In this document: positions 10,010-21,231 of the stretch, piece by piece | Layout of the letters: the number at the start of each line of letters is the position of its first letter | Position numbering within the stretch: position 1 is the stretch's first letter | Origin: Balneatrix alpica DSM 16621 | Lineage (GTDB): Bacteria; Pseudomonadota; Gammaproteobacteria; Pseudomonadales; Balneatricaceae | Reading direction: 5' to 3' | DNA: 64,000 bases | NCBI RefSeq assembly: GCF_000619885.1 | Contig: NZ_JHUZ01000011.1 | Coordinates: 372,001-436,000, forward strand | The notes under the pieces: model-generated | The model's database searches: none | The model's input: only the letters and a program-made list of their open reading frames with translations | What the model was told of the DNA's origin: nothing | Program-made: the position numbers and the translations under genes

Positions 10010-10399
10010 ATGACCCCGATACGTGGCCGCTGCCTCTGTGGCAGCATTCGTTACTCTCTCATGCAAACACCTGATAACTATCAGTTTTGCTACTGTGACA
10101 CCTGTCGCCGGGCACATGCCAGTGCTTTTTCCGTTGGGGCAACTATCGCCAGCCAAAATTTTGTTCTGGATCAAGGCCAGGAGCTGCTCAGCTACTTTGA
10201 GTCTTCTCCCGGCAAACGGCGTTACTTCTGCCGCCACTGCGGCACTCACCTCTATGCCTGGCGCCCTGCCCAACCTGAAGCCCTGCGCCTGCGTATTGCC
10301 ACCCTGGATACCCCACCTCCCATGCATTTTGCCGGGCATCTTTATGCGGAAGAACAACCCCAGTGGTATCGACAAGCAACTGCAGGTGCAACTGATTAG
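10010..10399 (+). CDS. GFA/CENP-V-domain zinc protein
   Basis: A 129-residue protein of the fold named after glutathione-dependent formaldehyde-activating enzyme. Zinc-binding cysteines appear in the expected order: GRCLCG near the start, CYCDTCRRAH at about 27-36 and CRHCGTHLYAW near residue 80. The family is broad and most members lack a proven substrate, so the formaldehyde link should not be assumed. An upstream in-frame ATG exists at 9983, but GGAG five bases before the ATG at 10010 supports the shorter form. Its stop overlaps that of the convergent YjgR-type gene by four bases. Confidence 0.88.
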   Translation: MTPIRGRCLCGSIRYSLMQTPDNYQFCYCDTCRRAHASAFSVGATIASQNFVLDQGQELLSYFESSPGKRRYFCRHCGTHLYAWRPAQPEALRLRIATLDTPPPMHFAGHLYAEEQPQWYRQATAGATD

Positions 10400-11862
10400 C
10401 GTTTAAGTAAAGAACCCAATACGCCGCGAATCAAGGCCCGCCCTAAATTTGATCCAATGGAGCGGGCCACACTCTTCATAAAGGACTCGGCGATTCCCTG
10501 ACGGTTACTGCTCGCTTGCCCCGCTGCACGCCCTGCTCTGGCCTTGCTTTGTACCCTCTCCGGCATCGACTGAGCCTGCATGCGTCGTTGTAATTCCTCG
10601 TGGGCAGAGTGCGGGTCTACCGCCTGAGCATAACGTGCCAACAGCGGCTCCTGGTTGATCCATTGCTGACGCTCAGCGGCAGTCAAAGGGCCGATACGTG
10701 AACGCGGCGGCGCCATTAAGCAGGGTTGCACGGGGGCAGGAACACCTCCCTCCTGCAACATCGACACTAAGGCCTCCCCCACCCCCAGGGTGCTGATCAA
10801 CTCCTCACAATTCACCCCCGGATTTTCACGGAAGCTCTGCGCCGCTACCTTCACTGCCTGACGCTCTTTGGGGGTATAAGCCCGCAATGCATGCTGAATC
10901 CGATTACCCAGTTGGGCCAAGATGCTGTCGGGAATATCCGCCGGACTTTGGCTGATAAAGTAGATTCCCACCCCCTTGGAGCGAATCAGGCGCACGACCT
11001 GCTCCACCTTTTGCAGAAAAGCTTTAGGGGCATCCTGAAACAACAAATGGGCCTCATCAAAAAAGAATACCAACTCCGGTTTACCCTTATCCCCCACCTC
11101 CGGCAGGGTCTCGAACAGCTCCGCTAATAGCCACAGCAGAAAGGTTGAGTACAACCTCGGCTTATTGATCAGACTATCCGCGGCTAACAGATTAATCATG
11201 CCGCGTCCTTGGCTGTCACGACGTAGTAAATCCTGGATTTGTAAGCCAGGCTCACCAAATAGCGCCGCCGCCCCCTCTCGCTCCAGTACCAGTAAGCGCC
11301 GGGAAATCGCCGCCAAAGTGGCCTTGGCCACCCGTCCGTAACCCTGATCCAGCGCCTCTGGATGCTCACCCAAAAACTGCAACGTGGTCTTCAAATCTGC
11401 CAGATCCAGCATTAGCAACCCCTGGTCATCGGCATATTGGAATGCCAGAGTCAGGGCCCCCTCCTGGGTATCATTCAATTCCAGCAAACGCGACAGTAAC
11501 TGTGGCCCCAGCTCGGACAGGCTCAGCCGTACCTGAATACCCTGCTGGCCCGCTAAATCCCAGCAGGCCAGGTGATTAGCAGCAAAATCGAAATTCGTCA
11601 GTCCGATATGATCAAGCCGTTGCTGCACCTTGGCATGAGGCTGCCCTGCTGCCCCCAGCCCGGATAAGTCCCCTTTGACATCAGCGACAAAAACCGGCAC
11701 CCCTAATCGGGCAAAACCCTCTACCAGCCCCTGCACCGTAACGGTTTTGCCGGTGCCGGTCGCGCCGGCAATCAAACCATGGCGGTTAGCGTATTTAGCC
11801 AGCAATTCAATGGGTTGGCCGCTTTGCTGCAAATGGCCACCGATCACAATTGATTCCTGCAT
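10396..11862 (-). CDS. YjgR/DUF853-type HerA-like ATPase
   Basis: A 488-residue P-loop ATPase of the YjgR family, related to HerA/FtsK DNA translocases. The Walker A motif GATGTGKT is at residues 33-40, FVADVKGDLSG follows at about 60, and Walker B ELVFFFDEAHLLF lies in the middle. The C-terminus is basic (SIGSNLGRALIRGVLGSLLKR pattern). The physiological role in bacteria is not settled. AGGAGG precedes the ATG closely. The gene stands alone and its stop shares four bases with the convergent GFA-fold gene. Confidence 0.92.
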   Translation of the reverse strand: MQESIVIGGHLQQSGQPIELLAKYANRHGLIAGATGTGKTVTVQGLVEGFARLGVPVFVADVKGDLSGLGAAGQPHAKVQQRLDHIGLTNFDFAANHLACWDLAGQQGIQVRLSLSELGPQLLSRLLELNDTQEGALTLAFQYADDQGLLMLDLADLKTTLQFLGEHPEALDQGYGRVAKATLAAISRRLLVLEREGAAALFGEPGLQIQDLLRRDSQGRGMINLLAADSLINKPRLYSTFLLWLLAELFETLPEVGDKGKPELVFFFDEAHLLFQDAPKAFLQKVEQVVRLIRSKGVGIYFISQSPADIPDSILAQLGNRIQHALRAYTPKERQAVKVAAQSFRENPGVNCEELISTLGVGEALVSMLQEGGVPAPVQPCLMAPPRSRIGPLTAAERQQWINQEPLLARYAQAVDPHSAHEELQRRMQAQSMPERVQSKARAGRAAGQASSNRQGIAESFMKSVARSIGSNLGRALIRGVLGSLLKR

Positions 11863-12152
11863 CCTTCCTCCTCGGCAGCCTTTGCCGCCCGTCCGTTAAT
11901 TCCCCTCGGGGACTCACCCGAAAAGTGCTATACTGCCGCGCTACTTTGAATGGTCAGGCTTTGCAGTCAGAGACCTTCATCGCACAACAAACCACGAATG
12001 ACTTGGCCTGCAGCGTGATAAACGCTACTTATTCACTCAGATGCTATTAACAGGGTCACAGGAACCACTACACCACTGCTCAATCCTGTCACCAGCGTCA
12101 TCGCTCATCCTGAGTAACCAGGCTTAACCCTTTTGCATAATTGAGGCCCTGA
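11863..12152. other. Intergenic region upstream of dbpA
   Basis: A 290-base gap between the divergent YjgR-type gene and dbpA. A TATACT hexamer at 11929-11934 resembles a -10 box, but no convincing -35 sits at the right distance. If it is used, the dbpA leader would be about 220 bases. No hairpin, riboswitch or credible small gene was seen. Confidence 0.4.
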
Positions 12153-13529
12153 GTGCCAACCTTAAGTTTTTCCAGCCTTGCCCTTAACCCTGCCCAGCTT
12201 AGCAATCTTGAGCAGCTTGGTTACCAACAGATGACGCCGATCCAGGCGCAAAGTCTGCCAGTTATCCTCAATGGTCAGGATGTACTGGCCCAGGCCAAAA
12301 CCGGCAGTGGTAAAACTGCCGCCTTTGGCATCGGCCTGCTGGAACGCTTAGGGGACGCCAATCAACAGGTGCAGGCGCTGGTACTCTGCCCTACCCGTGA
12401 ACTGGGTACCCAGGTAGCCGAGGAGCTGCGCCGTTTGGCTCGCTATCGCCCCAATACTAAGATTCTGCTGCTCTGTGGCGGGGTCTCCATCGGCCCGCAA
12501 ATTGGCTCCCTCGCCCATGGCGCCGACATCATCGTCGGCACCCCTGGACGGGTGATGGATCACCTGCGCAAAGGCACCCTATCCCTGCGCCACTGCCACA
12601 CCCTGGTACTGGATGAGGCAGACCGTATGCTCGATATGGGCTTTATCGATGCCATGCGCAGTATTGTCAAAACCCTGCCCAGCAAACGCCAAACCCTGCT
12701 GTTCTCCGCCACCTATCCCGACACCATTGCCGAAATCAGTGCTGAATTTCAGCACAAACCCCAAGCGGTAAGCGTAGAAGCGGTACACAGCCACAGCCAG
12801 ATTCGCCAGTACTTTTATCAGGTTGATAAAGCTCAGCGGGCGGATGCGCTGTGCCAGCTGCTCTGCCATTACACCCCGGAGGCGACCATGGTGTTCTGTA
12901 ACACCAAGGTGCAGTGCAACGAGCTGAATGACTACCTCAACCAGGCTGGCCATGCCAGCGTCACCCTGCATGGTGATCTGGAGCAGCGCGAGCGTGACCT
13001 GGTGTTGTTAAAGTTTGCCAACGGCAGTGCCTCCGTGTTGGTTGCTACCGACGTTGCCGCCCGCGGCTTGGACATTCCTGACCTGCCCGCCGTCGTGAAC
13101 TTTGAACTGTCACGCCAGCCTGAAGTGTATGTGCACCGTATTGGCCGTACTGGACGGGCCGGTAAAGAAGGGCTGGCGATGAGTTTTTACTCCGAATCGG
13201 AGAAGTACAAGCTTGAAGCCATCAGCACCGCCCTGGGGCAGGAGTTGAAAAATGGTCGAGTACCGAACAAATCCTTGAACGCCAAGCCACCTTTACCGAA
13301 GATGGCCACTCTTTGTATCGCTGGCGGCAAGAAGGACAAAGTCCGTGCTGGTGATATTCTAGGCGCGCTGACCGGTGATGCAGGTATTTCCGGTAAGCAG
13401 GTAGGCAAGATCCACATCTTCGATTTCGTCAGCTATGTGGCGGTAGAGCGCCAGGTAGCCAAGCAGGCCTTAAACCGCCTGCAAGAGAAAGGCCTGAAGG
13501 GTCGCAAGTTCAAACTCAAACGTATCTAA
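12153..13529 (+). CDS. dbpA: ATP-dependent RNA helicase DbpA
   Basis: DEAD-box helicase acting late in large ribosomal subunit assembly; its C-terminal RNA-binding domain recognises 23S rRNA hairpin 92. The 458 residues match DbpA length. Motifs in order: Q motif ([14 protein letters not shown]), Walker [26 protein letters not shown] at about 153, SAT near 187, and [10 protein letters not shown] at about 331. The last ~75 residues ([25 protein letters not shown]) are the specific DbpA RNA-binding domain, which separates it from RhlE, SrmB or CsdA. Translation starts at GTG 12153. The parvulin gene follows after 10 bases and is probably co-transcribed. Confidence 0.96.
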   Translation: MPTLSFSSLALNPAQLSNLEQLGYQQMTPIQAQSLPVILNGQDVLAQAKTGSGKTAAFGIGLLERLGDANQQVQALVLCPTRELGTQVAEELRRLARYRPNTKILLLCGGVSIGPQIGSLAHGADIIVGTPGRVMDHLRKGTLSLRHCHTLVLDEADRMLDMGFIDAMRSIVKTLPSKRQTLLFSATYPDTIAEISAEFQHKPQAVSVEAVHSHSQIRQYFYQVDKAQRADALCQLLCHYTPEATMVFCNTKVQCNELNDYLNQAGHASVTLHGDLEQRERDLVLLKFANGSASVLVATDVAARGLDIPDLPAVVNFELSRQPEVYVHRIGRTGRAGKEGLAMSFYSESEKYKLEAISTALGQELKNGRVPNKSLNAKPPLPKMATLCIAGGKKDKVRAGDILGALTGDAGISGKQVGKIHIFDFVSYVAVERQVAKQALNRLQEKGLKGRKFKLKRI

Positions 13530-13539
13530 GGAGACTGAC

Positions 13540-13818
13540 ATGGCCGTTGCCAGCGCTCGTCATATTCTGGTGAAGACCCAGGAAGAAGCCCAAAAACTGA
13601 AAGATCAGATCGCCGCCGGTGCCGACTTTGGTGAACTGGCCAAGAAGCACTCCCTCTGCCCCTCTGGCAAGCAGGGCGGCGACCTGGGTGAATTCCGCCC
13701 CGGTCAGATGGTAAAACCCTTTGACGAAGCGGTTTTCAAAGGACCGGTGCTGGAAGTACAAGGGCCGATCAAGACTCAGTTTGGCTATCACCTGCTGCAG
13801 ACCCTGTATCGCCGCTAA
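13540..13818 (+). CDS. ppiC: Parvulin-type peptidyl-prolyl cis-trans isomerase
   Basis: A 92-residue single-domain parvulin, the same size as E. coli PpiC, without signal peptide and so cytosolic. Family features: [42 protein letters not shown], and the C-terminal [14 protein letters not shown] lies six bases before the ATG. It follows dbpA by 10 bases. The last 50 bases overlap the 3' end of the convergent hybrid histidine kinase gene, so the two proteins share DNA on opposite strands. Confidence 0.95.
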   Translation: MAVASARHILVKTQEEAQKLKDQIAAGADFGELAKKHSLCPSGKQGGDLGEFRPGQMVKPFDEAVFKGPVLEVQGPIKTQFGYHLLQTLYRR

Positions 13819-16690
13819 CCCCCCAGGTCTGGAGTAGATAGGTTAACTGCTCCAGGTTAACCGGCTTGGTCAGGAGCGCATCCATCCCCGCTTGACGGCA
13901 GCGCTCCTGCTCTTCCGGCATCGCATTGGCGGTCCAGCCGATGATCAATGGCCAAGTCTGATCCAGGTAATGCTGGCGCAAGGCTTGGGTTAAGGCATAA
14001 CCATCCATAACCGGCATATGGCAATCGGTAATCAGCACATCCACCGCCACTTGCTCGCCCCCACCACCTGCATGACGGCTAGCAAAGCCCTTCTCCGCCG
14101 TTGTTGCCAAACACAGCGCTAACGCCTGCTCACCGTTTTCAGCCAGCTCCACCTGAATGCCCAGGTGAGCCAACTGGCGCTGCAACAACAAACGATTAGT
14201 GGGGTTATCATCCACCGCTACCACCCGTAAGCCCTGCCCTCGCGGCCAAAAGCACCAGGGTTGATCATGCAAGCAGAACACTAAATTATTCAGTTCTGCC
14301 GCTTGTTTGGGCGGTGCTACCGCTTTCGCCAGGGTTAATTCCAGACTAAAGCAGCTACCCTGCCCTTCCTGACTTTGCAAACTGAGACGCGCATCCATTA
14401 ACTCCGCTAAACGCTGACAAATCGACAACCCCAGCCCCGTGCCACCATAGAGTCGTGAAGTATCGGCATAGGCCTGGGTAAAGGGGCGAAATAGGCGCTC
14501 TTGTACCGAGGAGGCAATACCAATCCCGCTATCCTTCACACTTAAACGGATACGCTGCCATTCTGCCCGCTGCTGGATCACCTGCGCCTCTAATATCACC
14601 TGCCCCTGTTCGGTAAACTTCAAAGCATTATTAATCAGGTTATGCAGGATCTGCCCTAAGCGCAGCTCATCCCCCAGCAACCAGGGGGCTAACTCGGGGT
14701 CCAACTGCTGACGTAACTGTACTCCCTTGGCCGCCGCCTGATTTTGATGGGTTGCTAAGATATCCTCCGCCAACTGGGTCACCGCAAAAGGCCGATGCTC
14801 TAACTGCAATTTGCCAGACTCGATTTTGGCGTAGTCCAACACATCATCAATAATCCGCTTCAAACCTATTCCGGCTCGCTTTGCCACCTGCAAGTTCTGC
14901 TGATGCCCCGCTGGTAAACTGGCCTCACTGAGTAAATCCAGCATCCCTAATAAACCATTGAGTGGGGTACGAATTTCATGGCTCATGGTAACCAAAAAGG
15001 CATCTTTACTTTTGCCTGCCAGCTGCGCGGCCTCTACTGCTTTTTGCAGCTCGCGCTCGGTACGTTCACGCCGTTTAATCTCCTGACGTAAAGCAGCAGT
15101 CCGCTTATCCACCTGGGCATGTACCAATGAGGTGCGATAGGCACTATTAAGAAGAAAAGCTGCCATTAGCCAAATCAACCCCAGCCCCCCCAAGGAGAGT
15201 AGCTGGGCCTGGCCACTGGCCCCCGGCACCCAATAACCAGGCGCTAATTTCAATTGCAGCCGTAGTTGGGTTCCTGCTAAGTCAATATAACGATCCATTA
15301 CCTTGGGCATTGGCTGACGGTAATCACCGCTTTCATAGAGGATACGGGTCGACTCCAACTGGCGCTGGGTCAGGCAGGCCAACAACCCCAAGCGTCTAGA
15401 CTCCCGCTCTAACACCTGTAATAAACCATCTAGGCGGAACACCACCAGCGCCATTCCCCGCAATACACCATCCTCGGCATAAACCGGATTAAAAATCAGG
15501 CCACCTTGAGCCGGCTTGTCCGTTCCCACCAAATCCAATACCTGCGTGGCCTGCGGCAAGCGGGTACGCAGGGTTGTCTGCAACGCTTCCCGTCTGAGAG
15601 GATGGGATAACACATCAAAGCCTAGGGCTTGCCGATTGGACTCTAATGGCTGAAAGAGAAATGCTGGAAAATACTCAATCCGTGGCTTAGCCAGCATCGG
15701 TTTGCCCTGCTCATCGAACTCTTTAATGAGAAACGGCATACCTAATAGCTGACCAGCACGCTGCTCAAAAGCCTGCCGCTGCTCTTGACTCACCCGTGGC
15801 AACCACGCCAAAGCCTGCACACCAGGGCTTTCCACCGCACTCTGGGTGTAAAGGTTGAAACCTTGCGGGGTGGGGTCTGGCGTGGCTCGCAGAAAACGGC
15901 TCAACGCATCCACCTCATGCTCCAACCGTGCTACAGCCTCACGTAGCTGCACCTCTATATACTCACCCTCCTGCACCTTCTCCCGTCGTGCCTGAGCCTC
16001 CTCTACCCGCTGCAAAAACAACTGTGCCACCACCAAAACCACAACACAGAGCAGGACGGGTACCATCACCGCTAGGTAAGTGCGCCAGCGGCGAAACTTA
16101 GGCAACATCGGCAAATAGCACAGCGGCAGGAACATCAACACCCCGATGCTGTCCCCTACCCACCAGGCCAAACCATTGCTAAACAGGTGTTCACTCGCCA
16201 CCCGCCCACTCAGCCATAATGTAGTGATGCCAACGGTGGCGGAGACAAGAGAAGCCAGAGGGACGGCCACTAATAGCGAACGGATAATGGTGCTATCTGA
16301 CCTCTCCTTATCCAGTACCCAGCGCAACAGCATGAGCCCCACTACCGCCTGCAGGGTGGCCCCCAAAGCGATCACCAGGTTAATGCCGGCATCCAAGCCA
16401 CTGGGGTTCAGCCACAACCCCGGGGTGCTATTCGCCAGAAAAGAGCCAAGCAATACCCCCGGCCACAGCCGCAGTCCCCCTGCAAATAAGCCCAGCAAAG
16501 CCACTCCGGCAGCAGGCCAAATCGGCGAGGCATAACCCGGCGGCAAAGCCAGCAGCAAGCTTAGCCGGGCACAGACAAAATAGGCCAAAGCCAGCAGTAA
16601 TAAGCGCAGCCAGGTCAGTTCATTCAACGCTCGCCAATCCTGCTGATAGCGGGCGAGTAAATGCCAAAACTGATGTTGTGGGTTCCCCAT
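13769..16690 (-). CDS. MASE1-CHASE hybrid sensor histidine kinase with receiver domain
   Basis: A 973-residue membrane histidine kinase. Residues 1-210 form a multi-helix MASE1 sensor ([34 protein letters not shown]). A periplasmic CHASE-type region follows (about 225-470; [20 protein letters not shown]), then another membrane helix. HisKA holds the phospho-acceptor His at about 571 ([10 protein letters not shown]). The ATPase shows N-box [15 protein letters not shown] and GGTGLGL. The receiver has VVAVDDN at about 825 and the phospho-acceptor Asp in [10 protein letters not shown] at about 885. Partner regulator and stimulus are unknown. About 15 C-terminal residues after the receiver are encoded within the convergent ppiC gene. 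The ribosome site (AAGGA, eleven bases away) is weak. Confidence 0.93.
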   Translation of the reverse strand: MGNPQHQFWHLLARYQQDWRALNELTWLRLLLLALAYFVCARLSLLLALPPGYASPIWPAAGVALLGLFAGGLRLWPGVLLGSFLANSTPGLWLNPSGLDAGINLVIALGATLQAVVGLMLLRWVLDKERSDSTIIRSLLVAVPLASLVSATVGITTLWLSGRVASEHLFSNGLAWWVGDSIGVLMFLPLCYLPMLPKFRRWRTYLAVMVPVLLCVVVLVVAQLFLQRVEEAQARREKVQEGEYIEVQLREAVARLEHEVDALSRFLRATPDPTPQGFNLYTQSAVESPGVQALAWLPRVSQEQRQAFEQRAGQLLGMPFLIKEFDEQGKPMLAKPRIEYFPAFLFQPLESNRQALGFDVLSHPLRREALQTTLRTRLPQATQVLDLVGTDKPAQGGLIFNPVYAEDGVLRGMALVVFRLDGLLQVLERESRRLGLLACLTQRQLESTRILYESGDYRQPMPKVMDRYIDLAGTQLRLQLKLAPGYWVPGASGQAQLLSLGGLGLIWLMAAFLLNSAYRTSLVHAQVDKRTAALRQEIKRRERTERELQKAVEAAQLAGKSKDAFLVTMSHEIRTPLNGLLGMLDLLSEASLPAGHQQNLQVAKRAGIGLKRIIDDVLDYAKIESGKLQLEHRPFAVTQLAEDILATHQNQAAAKGVQLRQQLDPELAPWLLGDELRLGQILHNLINNALKFTEQGQVILEAQVIQQRAEWQRIRLSVKDSGIGIASSVQERLFRPFTQAYADTSRLYGGTGLGLSICQRLAELMDARLSLQSQEGQGSCFSLELTLAKAVAPPKQAAELNNLVFCLHDQPWCFWPRGQGLRVVAVDDNPTNRLLLQRQLAHLGIQVELAENGEQALALCLATTAEKGFASRHAGGGGEQVAVDVLITDCHMPVMDGYALTQALRQHYLDQTWPLIIGWTANAMPEEQERCRQAGMDALLTKPVNLEQLTYLLQTWGVSGDTGSAAGDSQTES

Positions 16691-16833
16691 TGGGCAAAAA
16701 GTCCTTGTCCATGCTCAACCCAAACTGGATGCAGCCGTCGAGCAAATCACGCAAGTGTGTTGAATAACTGGCGTTACTTTCGTTTGCTAACAAGAGTAGG
16801 TGAATAAGAGTAGCAAGGCCGCCTGAGACAAAA

Positions 16834-16863
16834 ACAAAAAAACCGGTAAGCCAGCTTACCGGT
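16834..16863 (-). terminator. Rho-independent terminator of the inositol operon
   Basis: Perfect 10-bp stem ACCGGTAAGC/GCTTACCGGT (16842-16851 with 16854-16863) around a two-base loop. On the minus strand it is followed by a run of seven T residues. It lies about 50 bases after the mmsA stop and separates the inositol operon from the histidine kinase promoter. Confidence 0.92.
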
Positions 16864-16913
16864 AACAGAGGGCATCCATGCGCACGCAGGGTGGGAGGCA
16901 AGCCTCCCTGTCA

Positions 16914-18413
16914 CTACTTCATTGTTGGCATCACAAACTCGGCCCCGGCACGGATACCGGTGGGCCAGCGGCTGGTGATGGTTTTCATCCGGGTATAAAA
17001 ACGCACCCCATCCGGGCCATGCATATGCAGAGGGCCAAACAGGGAGCGCTTCCAGCCACCAAAGGAATGAAACGCCATCGGCACCGGAATAGGCACGTTA
17101 ATGCCCACCATGCCCACCTGGATTTGCTGGGCAAACTGGCGGGCACAGTCCCCGTCACGGGTAAAGAGCGCCACCCCATTGCCATACTCATGGGCATTAA
17201 TCTGCGCCACCGCCTCGGCAAAGCTGGCGACCCGTGCTACCGCCAGCACCGGACCAAAAATCTCTTCCCGATAAATCCTCATCTCGGCCGTGACCCGGTC
17301 AAACAGGCAGCCGCCAATAAAATAACCGGACTCATGCTCAGCCACCTGCAGTGATCGCCCATCAACCAATAGCTCAGCCCCTTCCGCCACGCCCTGATCA
17401 ACATAGGCCCGCACCTTGGCCAGATGCTCCTTGGATACCAGCGGCCCCATTTCCGGCTCATCCGCCGCCAAACCATTGCCGACCTTGAGGGCCTGCACCT
17501 TGGGGATCAGGGCCTGCAACAGGCGTTCGGCTGTATCCTCCCCCACCGGCATCGCCACCGAGATCGCCATACAGCGCTCCCCCGCTGAGCCATAGGCGGC
17601 TCCCATCAGGGCATCCACCGCTTGCTCCATATCCGCATCGGGCATGATCACCATGTGATTTTTCGCCCCACCCAGGGCCTGTACCCGCTTGCCATGGGCA
17701 GAGGCGGTAGCATAGATGTACTCGGCAATCGGGGTGGAACCGACAAAGCTCACCGCTTCCACATCGGCATGGGTGAGCAGCACATCCACCGCTTCTTTAT
17801 CACCGTTGACCACATTGAATACCCCATCCGGCAATCCGGCCTGTTGCAGCAGCTCGGCCAAGCGCAGCGGCAAGCTGGGGTCTTTCTCGGAGGGTTTGAG
17901 GATAAAGGTATTGCCACAGGCCAGCGCCACCGGGAACATCCACATCGGTACCATGGCCGGGAAGTTAAAGGGGGTGATACCGACGCAGACCCCCAGCGGC
18001 ATCATCATCGACCAGGAGTCGACATTGCTGCCAACATTGAGCGAATGCTCACCTTTTTGCAGATGGGGAATGCCACAGGCGAATTCCACCACCTCCAACC
18101 CCCGTATCAACTCACCCTTGGCATCGGACAACACCTTGCCATGTTCGCTGCTGATAATGGCCGCCAGTTCAGCGCTATGCTGCTCTAACAACTCTTTGAA
18201 TTTGAATAGAATTCTGGCGCGGCGCAGGGGCGGGGTAGCAGCCCAGGCGGGAAAGGCCGCTTTGGCCACCGCCACCGCCTCGGCGGTTTCTGCCGCCGTG
18301 GATAACACCACCTGCTTACTCACTTCGCCAGTGGCGGGGTTATATACCGGGGCAAAACGCCCCCCTTGGCTGGGACGTTGCTGCCCACCAATAAAATTGA
18401 CTACCCTGGTCAT
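16914..18413 (-). CDS. mmsA: CoA-acylating methylmalonate-semialdehyde dehydrogenase
   Basis: Converts malonate semialdehyde (inositol pathway) or methylmalonate semialdehyde (valine pathway) to acetyl-CoA or propionyl-CoA with NAD+ and CoA; also called IolA. The 499 residues are full length. The catalytic Cys is in [13 protein letters not shown] at about 281, [10 protein letters not shown] marks the NAD-binding region, and [11 protein letters not shown] is typical near the C-terminus. It is the last gene of the inositol operon, and a strong terminator follows. GAGG precedes the ATG. Its place in the iol cluster makes inositol its main job here. Confidence 0.95.
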   Translation of the reverse strand: MTRVVNFIGGQQRPSQGGRFAPVYNPATGEVSKQVVLSTAAETAEAVAVAKAAFPAWAATPPLRRARILFKFKELLEQHSAELAAIISSEHGKVLSDAKGELIRGLEVVEFACGIPHLQKGEHSLNVGSNVDSWSMMMPLGVCVGITPFNFPAMVPMWMFPVALACGNTFILKPSEKDPSLPLRLAELLQQAGLPDGVFNVVNGDKEAVDVLLTHADVEAVSFVGSTPIAEYIYATASAHGKRVQALGGAKNHMVIMPDADMEQAVDALMGAAYGSAGERCMAISVAMPVGEDTAERLLQALIPKVQALKVGNGLAADEPEMGPLVSKEHLAKVRAYVDQGVAEGAELLVDGRSLQVAEHESGYFIGGCLFDRVTAEMRIYREEIFGPVLAVARVASFAEAVAQINAHEYGNGVALFTRDGDCARQFAQQIQVGMVGINVPIPVPMAFHSFGGWKRSLFGPLHMHGPDGVRFYTRMKTITSRWPTGIRAGAEFVMPTMK

Positions 18414-18475
18414 GGTTACCTCGCTGGCCGCCAGCTAACTGGCGGCGGATTGAGTCGAAAAACCAAGAAGAGGCG

Positions 18476-19366
18476 TTACAGCCCTGCTTTGGCGACCGCC
18501 GCCGCCAGGTGCTGATAGCCCATCCTGGCGTAGGTAAGGGGGTGGGCGACGGCGGGGTCCTGCTCGGCCTCCACCACCAGCCAGCCCTGATAATCGATGG
18601 CTTTGAGTGCCTGCATCACTGCGTCGTAGTCAATGCAGCCATCGCCGGGCACGGTGTAGACCCCTTCCAGTACCGCCCGTAAAAAAGGCAGATCGATATT
18701 TTTGGCATGGGCCAATACTTGCGGGCGTACATCCTTGCAGTGCACATGGCAGACCCGTTCAGGATAACGGCGGATCAGATTCAGCGGATTGCCCCCCGCC
18801 CAGGTGATATGGCCGGTATCCACCAGCAGGCCGACTGAAGGGCCGGTGTGCGCCATTAACAGCTCCACCTCCTCCTCTGTCTCCACCACCGTACCCATAT
18901 GGTGGTGATACGCCAGGCGCACCCCCTGGCTTTGCAGGTAATCCCCCACCTGGGTCATGCGCTGGCCAAACTCCTGCCACTGCTCAGGGCGTAGTTGTGG
19001 CCGTTTCGATAAGGGGGTATCCATCTCGCCGTGGATACAACCACTGACCTCGGCATACACCATCACTTCGCAACCACAGGCCTTGAGCAGTTGCAGATGA
19101 TCCTGCAGGGCGGCGATTTCCTCTTCCGCGCTACGCTCCAGCAAGCGCGAGCTATACCAGCCGGAGATCAGCTGACGCTGGTACTGGGCCAGAATCGGCT
19201 TGAGTAACTCCGCCTGACGGGGAAACTTATTGCCCAGCTCCACCCCGGCATAGCCCGCCTGGCGTGACTCTTCCAGGCACACCTCCAGCGGCGTATCGCC
19301 CCCCAGCGAGGGCATATCATCGTTACTCCAGGTGAGGGGGTTAATTCCAATACGTACCTTGCTCAT
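18476..19366 (-). CDS. iolE: Myo-inosose-2 dehydratase
   Basis: Dehydrates scyllo-inosose to 3D-(3,5/4)-trihydroxycyclohexane-1,2-dione, step two of inositol breakdown. The 296 residues fit IolE, a TIM-barrel metal enzyme. It opens KVRIGINPLTWSNDDMPSLGG, the diagnostic IolE start, and includes GWYSSRLLERS, YHHHMGTVVET and LLVDTGHITWAGG with likely metal-binding His, Glu and Asp. It sits nine bases after iolD. No strong Shine-Dalgarno precedes it, suggesting coupling to iolD translation. Confidence 0.96.
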   Translation of the reverse strand: MSKVRIGINPLTWSNDDMPSLGGDTPLEVCLEESRQAGYAGVELGNKFPRQAELLKPILAQYQRQLISGWYSSRLLERSAEEEIAALQDHLQLLKACGCEVMVYAEVSGCIHGEMDTPLSKRPQLRPEQWQEFGQRMTQVGDYLQSQGVRLAYHHHMGTVVETEEEVELLMAHTGPSVGLLVDTGHITWAGGNPLNLIRRYPERVCHVHCKDVRPQVLAHAKNIDLPFLRAVLEGVYTVPGDGCIDYDAVMQALKAIDYQGWLVVEAEQDPAVAHPLTYARMGYQHLAAAVAKAGL

Positions 19367-19375
19367 AGCCGTTAC

Positions 19376-21223
19376 TCAGTAAGGTTGTTGTTGTTTGGCA
19401 GTGGCATTACGGGCACGGGCCTCGGCCACCTGGGGACGTGTCGATACTTCCGCCACCGCTACCTCCCACCAGTTCCCCCCCGCTGCCGTAGTGGGCATCG
19501 GGTCGGTGTCGATGGCGATCAGATAGGTTTGCTGACTGGCCCGGGCACGGGCAAAGGCGGCCTCCAGCTCGGCAATGGAGCTGGCCTGCTCTGCCTGTGC
19601 CCCCAGTGCTCGGGCATGGCTGGCAAAATCGGTTTTCGGTGCCCCCGCCGGGCCAGTCAGGCAATCCTGCAACAGGTTATTGAAGGACTCTCCGCCGCAA
19701 CCGCGTTGCAAACGATTGATGCAGCCAAAGCCACGGTTATCCAGCAGCACAATAATCAGCTTATGGCCGAGCATGACGGAGGTGGCGATTTCCGAATTCA
19801 TCATCAGGTAGGAACCATCCCCCACCATCACCACTACCTCACGCTCGGGGCTGGCCATCTTCACCCCCAGGCCACCGGCAATCTCATAACCCATGCAGGA
19901 GAAACCGTATTCCAGGTGGTAGCCCAGCTCATGCTGGGGGCGCCAAAGCTTGTGCAGCTCCCCCGGCAGACCTCCGGCGGCACAGACCACCGTGGTGTTG
20001 GCATCACTGCCCCGCAATACCGCGCCTATCACTTGCGCATCGCTGGGTAGCCCCTGACTGGCGTTGGGCGCAGCCAGGGCGGCATCGGCCAGGGCTAACC
20101 ATTCCTGCTGCCAGCCCTGGTAGTGTTCACGCCAGGCGGGATCGACCTGATAGTGCGGCAGGCTGGCCTGCCAACTCATCAAGCCCACCTGGGCATCCGC
20201 CACCAGCGGCAGGGCTTCATGCTTGTAGGCATCCGGCACGGCCACATTAAGACTCAGTAATGGCTTGGTGCTGAACAGAGTGCGCGAGCCGGTGGTGAAG
20301 TCCTGCAAACGGGTGCCCACCGCGATGATTAAGTCCGCCTCGGCGGCAGCACGGTTGGCCGCACTGCTGCCCGTCACCCCCAGCGCCCCCAACAGCTGGG
20401 GATGATCCCAGGGTAATACCCCTTTGCCGGCCTGGGTTTCCGCCACCGGAATACCCGTGGCTTCCACCCACTGCTGCAGGGCCTGCACCGCCCCGCTGTA
20501 ATGCACCCCGCCACCGGCAATCAGCAGCGGCCGCTTGGCCTTGGCCAGCTGCGCCAAGGCCGCTGCCAGCTGTTCCGCATCGGGCTGTGGACGCCGCAAG
20601 CGGTGCACCTTGCGGGCAAAAAACCAGTCGGGAAAGTCATAAGCCTGGGTTTGCACATCCTGGGGTAAGGCCAGGGTCACCGGGCCGCAATCCGCCGGAT
20701 CCGTCAGCACCCGTATCGCCGCTGGCAGGCTGGTGATCAACTGCTCTGGCCGTTGAATACGGTCAAAATAGCGGGACACCGGTTTAAAGCAGTCATTGAC
20801 GCTCAGGGTAGGGTCACCCGCTTGCTCAAGCTGCTGCAACACCGGATCAGGGGTACGGCTGGCAAAGGTATCGCCCGGTAATAAGAGCACAGGCAAACGA
20901 TTGACGTAGGCCAGCGCCGCTGCGGTCACCATATTGGTGGCACCGGGACCAATGGAGCTGGTACAGGCCATAAAGCGCCGCCGCCGTTGTTGCTTGGCAT
21001 AGGCAATGGCCGCCAGCGCCATGCCCTGCTCGTTATGGGCACGGTAGGTGGGAAACTGCGGCTGCACCTGTTGCAGCGCCTCCCCCAAACCGGCCACATT
21101 GCCATGGCCAAAGATGGCAAACATCCCGGCACAGAGGGGCAGCTCCTGCCCATCCAGTTCGACAAACTGGGCTTGCAGATAACGCACCAGTGCCTGGGCC
21201 ACAGTTAAACGTTGACTCGTCAT
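19376..21223 (-). CDS. iolD: 3D-(3,5/4)-trihydroxycyclohexane-1,2-dione acylhydrolase
   Basis: Thiamine-diphosphate enzyme that opens the inositol-derived ring to 5-deoxy-glucuronate. The 615 residues match IolD and show the three domains of the ThDP family: N-terminal pyrimidine-binding domain (GHGNVAGLGEAL, HNEQGMALAAIAYAKQ), central domain, and C-terminal pyrophosphate-binding domain with VMVGDGSYLMMNSEI at about 468 (the GDG...N motif). AGGAGG precedes the ATG. It lies between iolC and iolE with gaps of eight and nine bases, so the genes are tightly co-transcribed. Confidence 0.96.
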   Translation of the reverse strand: MTSQRLTVAQALVRYLQAQFVELDGQELPLCAGMFAIFGHGNVAGLGEALQQVQPQFPTYRAHNEQGMALAAIAYAKQQRRRRFMACTSSIGPGATNMVTAAALAYVNRLPVLLLPGDTFASRTPDPVLQQLEQAGDPTLSVNDCFKPVSRYFDRIQRPEQLITSLPAAIRVLTDPADCGPVTLALPQDVQTQAYDFPDWFFARKVHRLRRPQPDAEQLAAALAQLAKAKRPLLIAGGGVHYSGAVQALQQWVEATGIPVAETQAGKGVLPWDHPQLLGALGVTGSSAANRAAAEADLIIAVGTRLQDFTTGSRTLFSTKPLLSLNVAVPDAYKHEALPLVADAQVGLMSWQASLPHYQVDPAWREHYQGWQQEWLALADAALAAPNASQGLPSDAQVIGAVLRGSDANTTVVCAAGGLPGELHKLWRPQHELGYHLEYGFSCMGYEIAGGLGVKMASPEREVVVMVGDGSYLMMNSEIATSVMLGHKLIIVLLDNRGFGCINRLQRGCGGESFNNLLQDCLTGPAGAPKTDFASHARALGAQAEQASSIAELEAAFARARASQQTYLIAIDTDPMPTTAAGGNWWEVAVAEVSTRPQVAEARARNATAKQQQPY

Positions 21224-21231
21224 GCTGCCTC

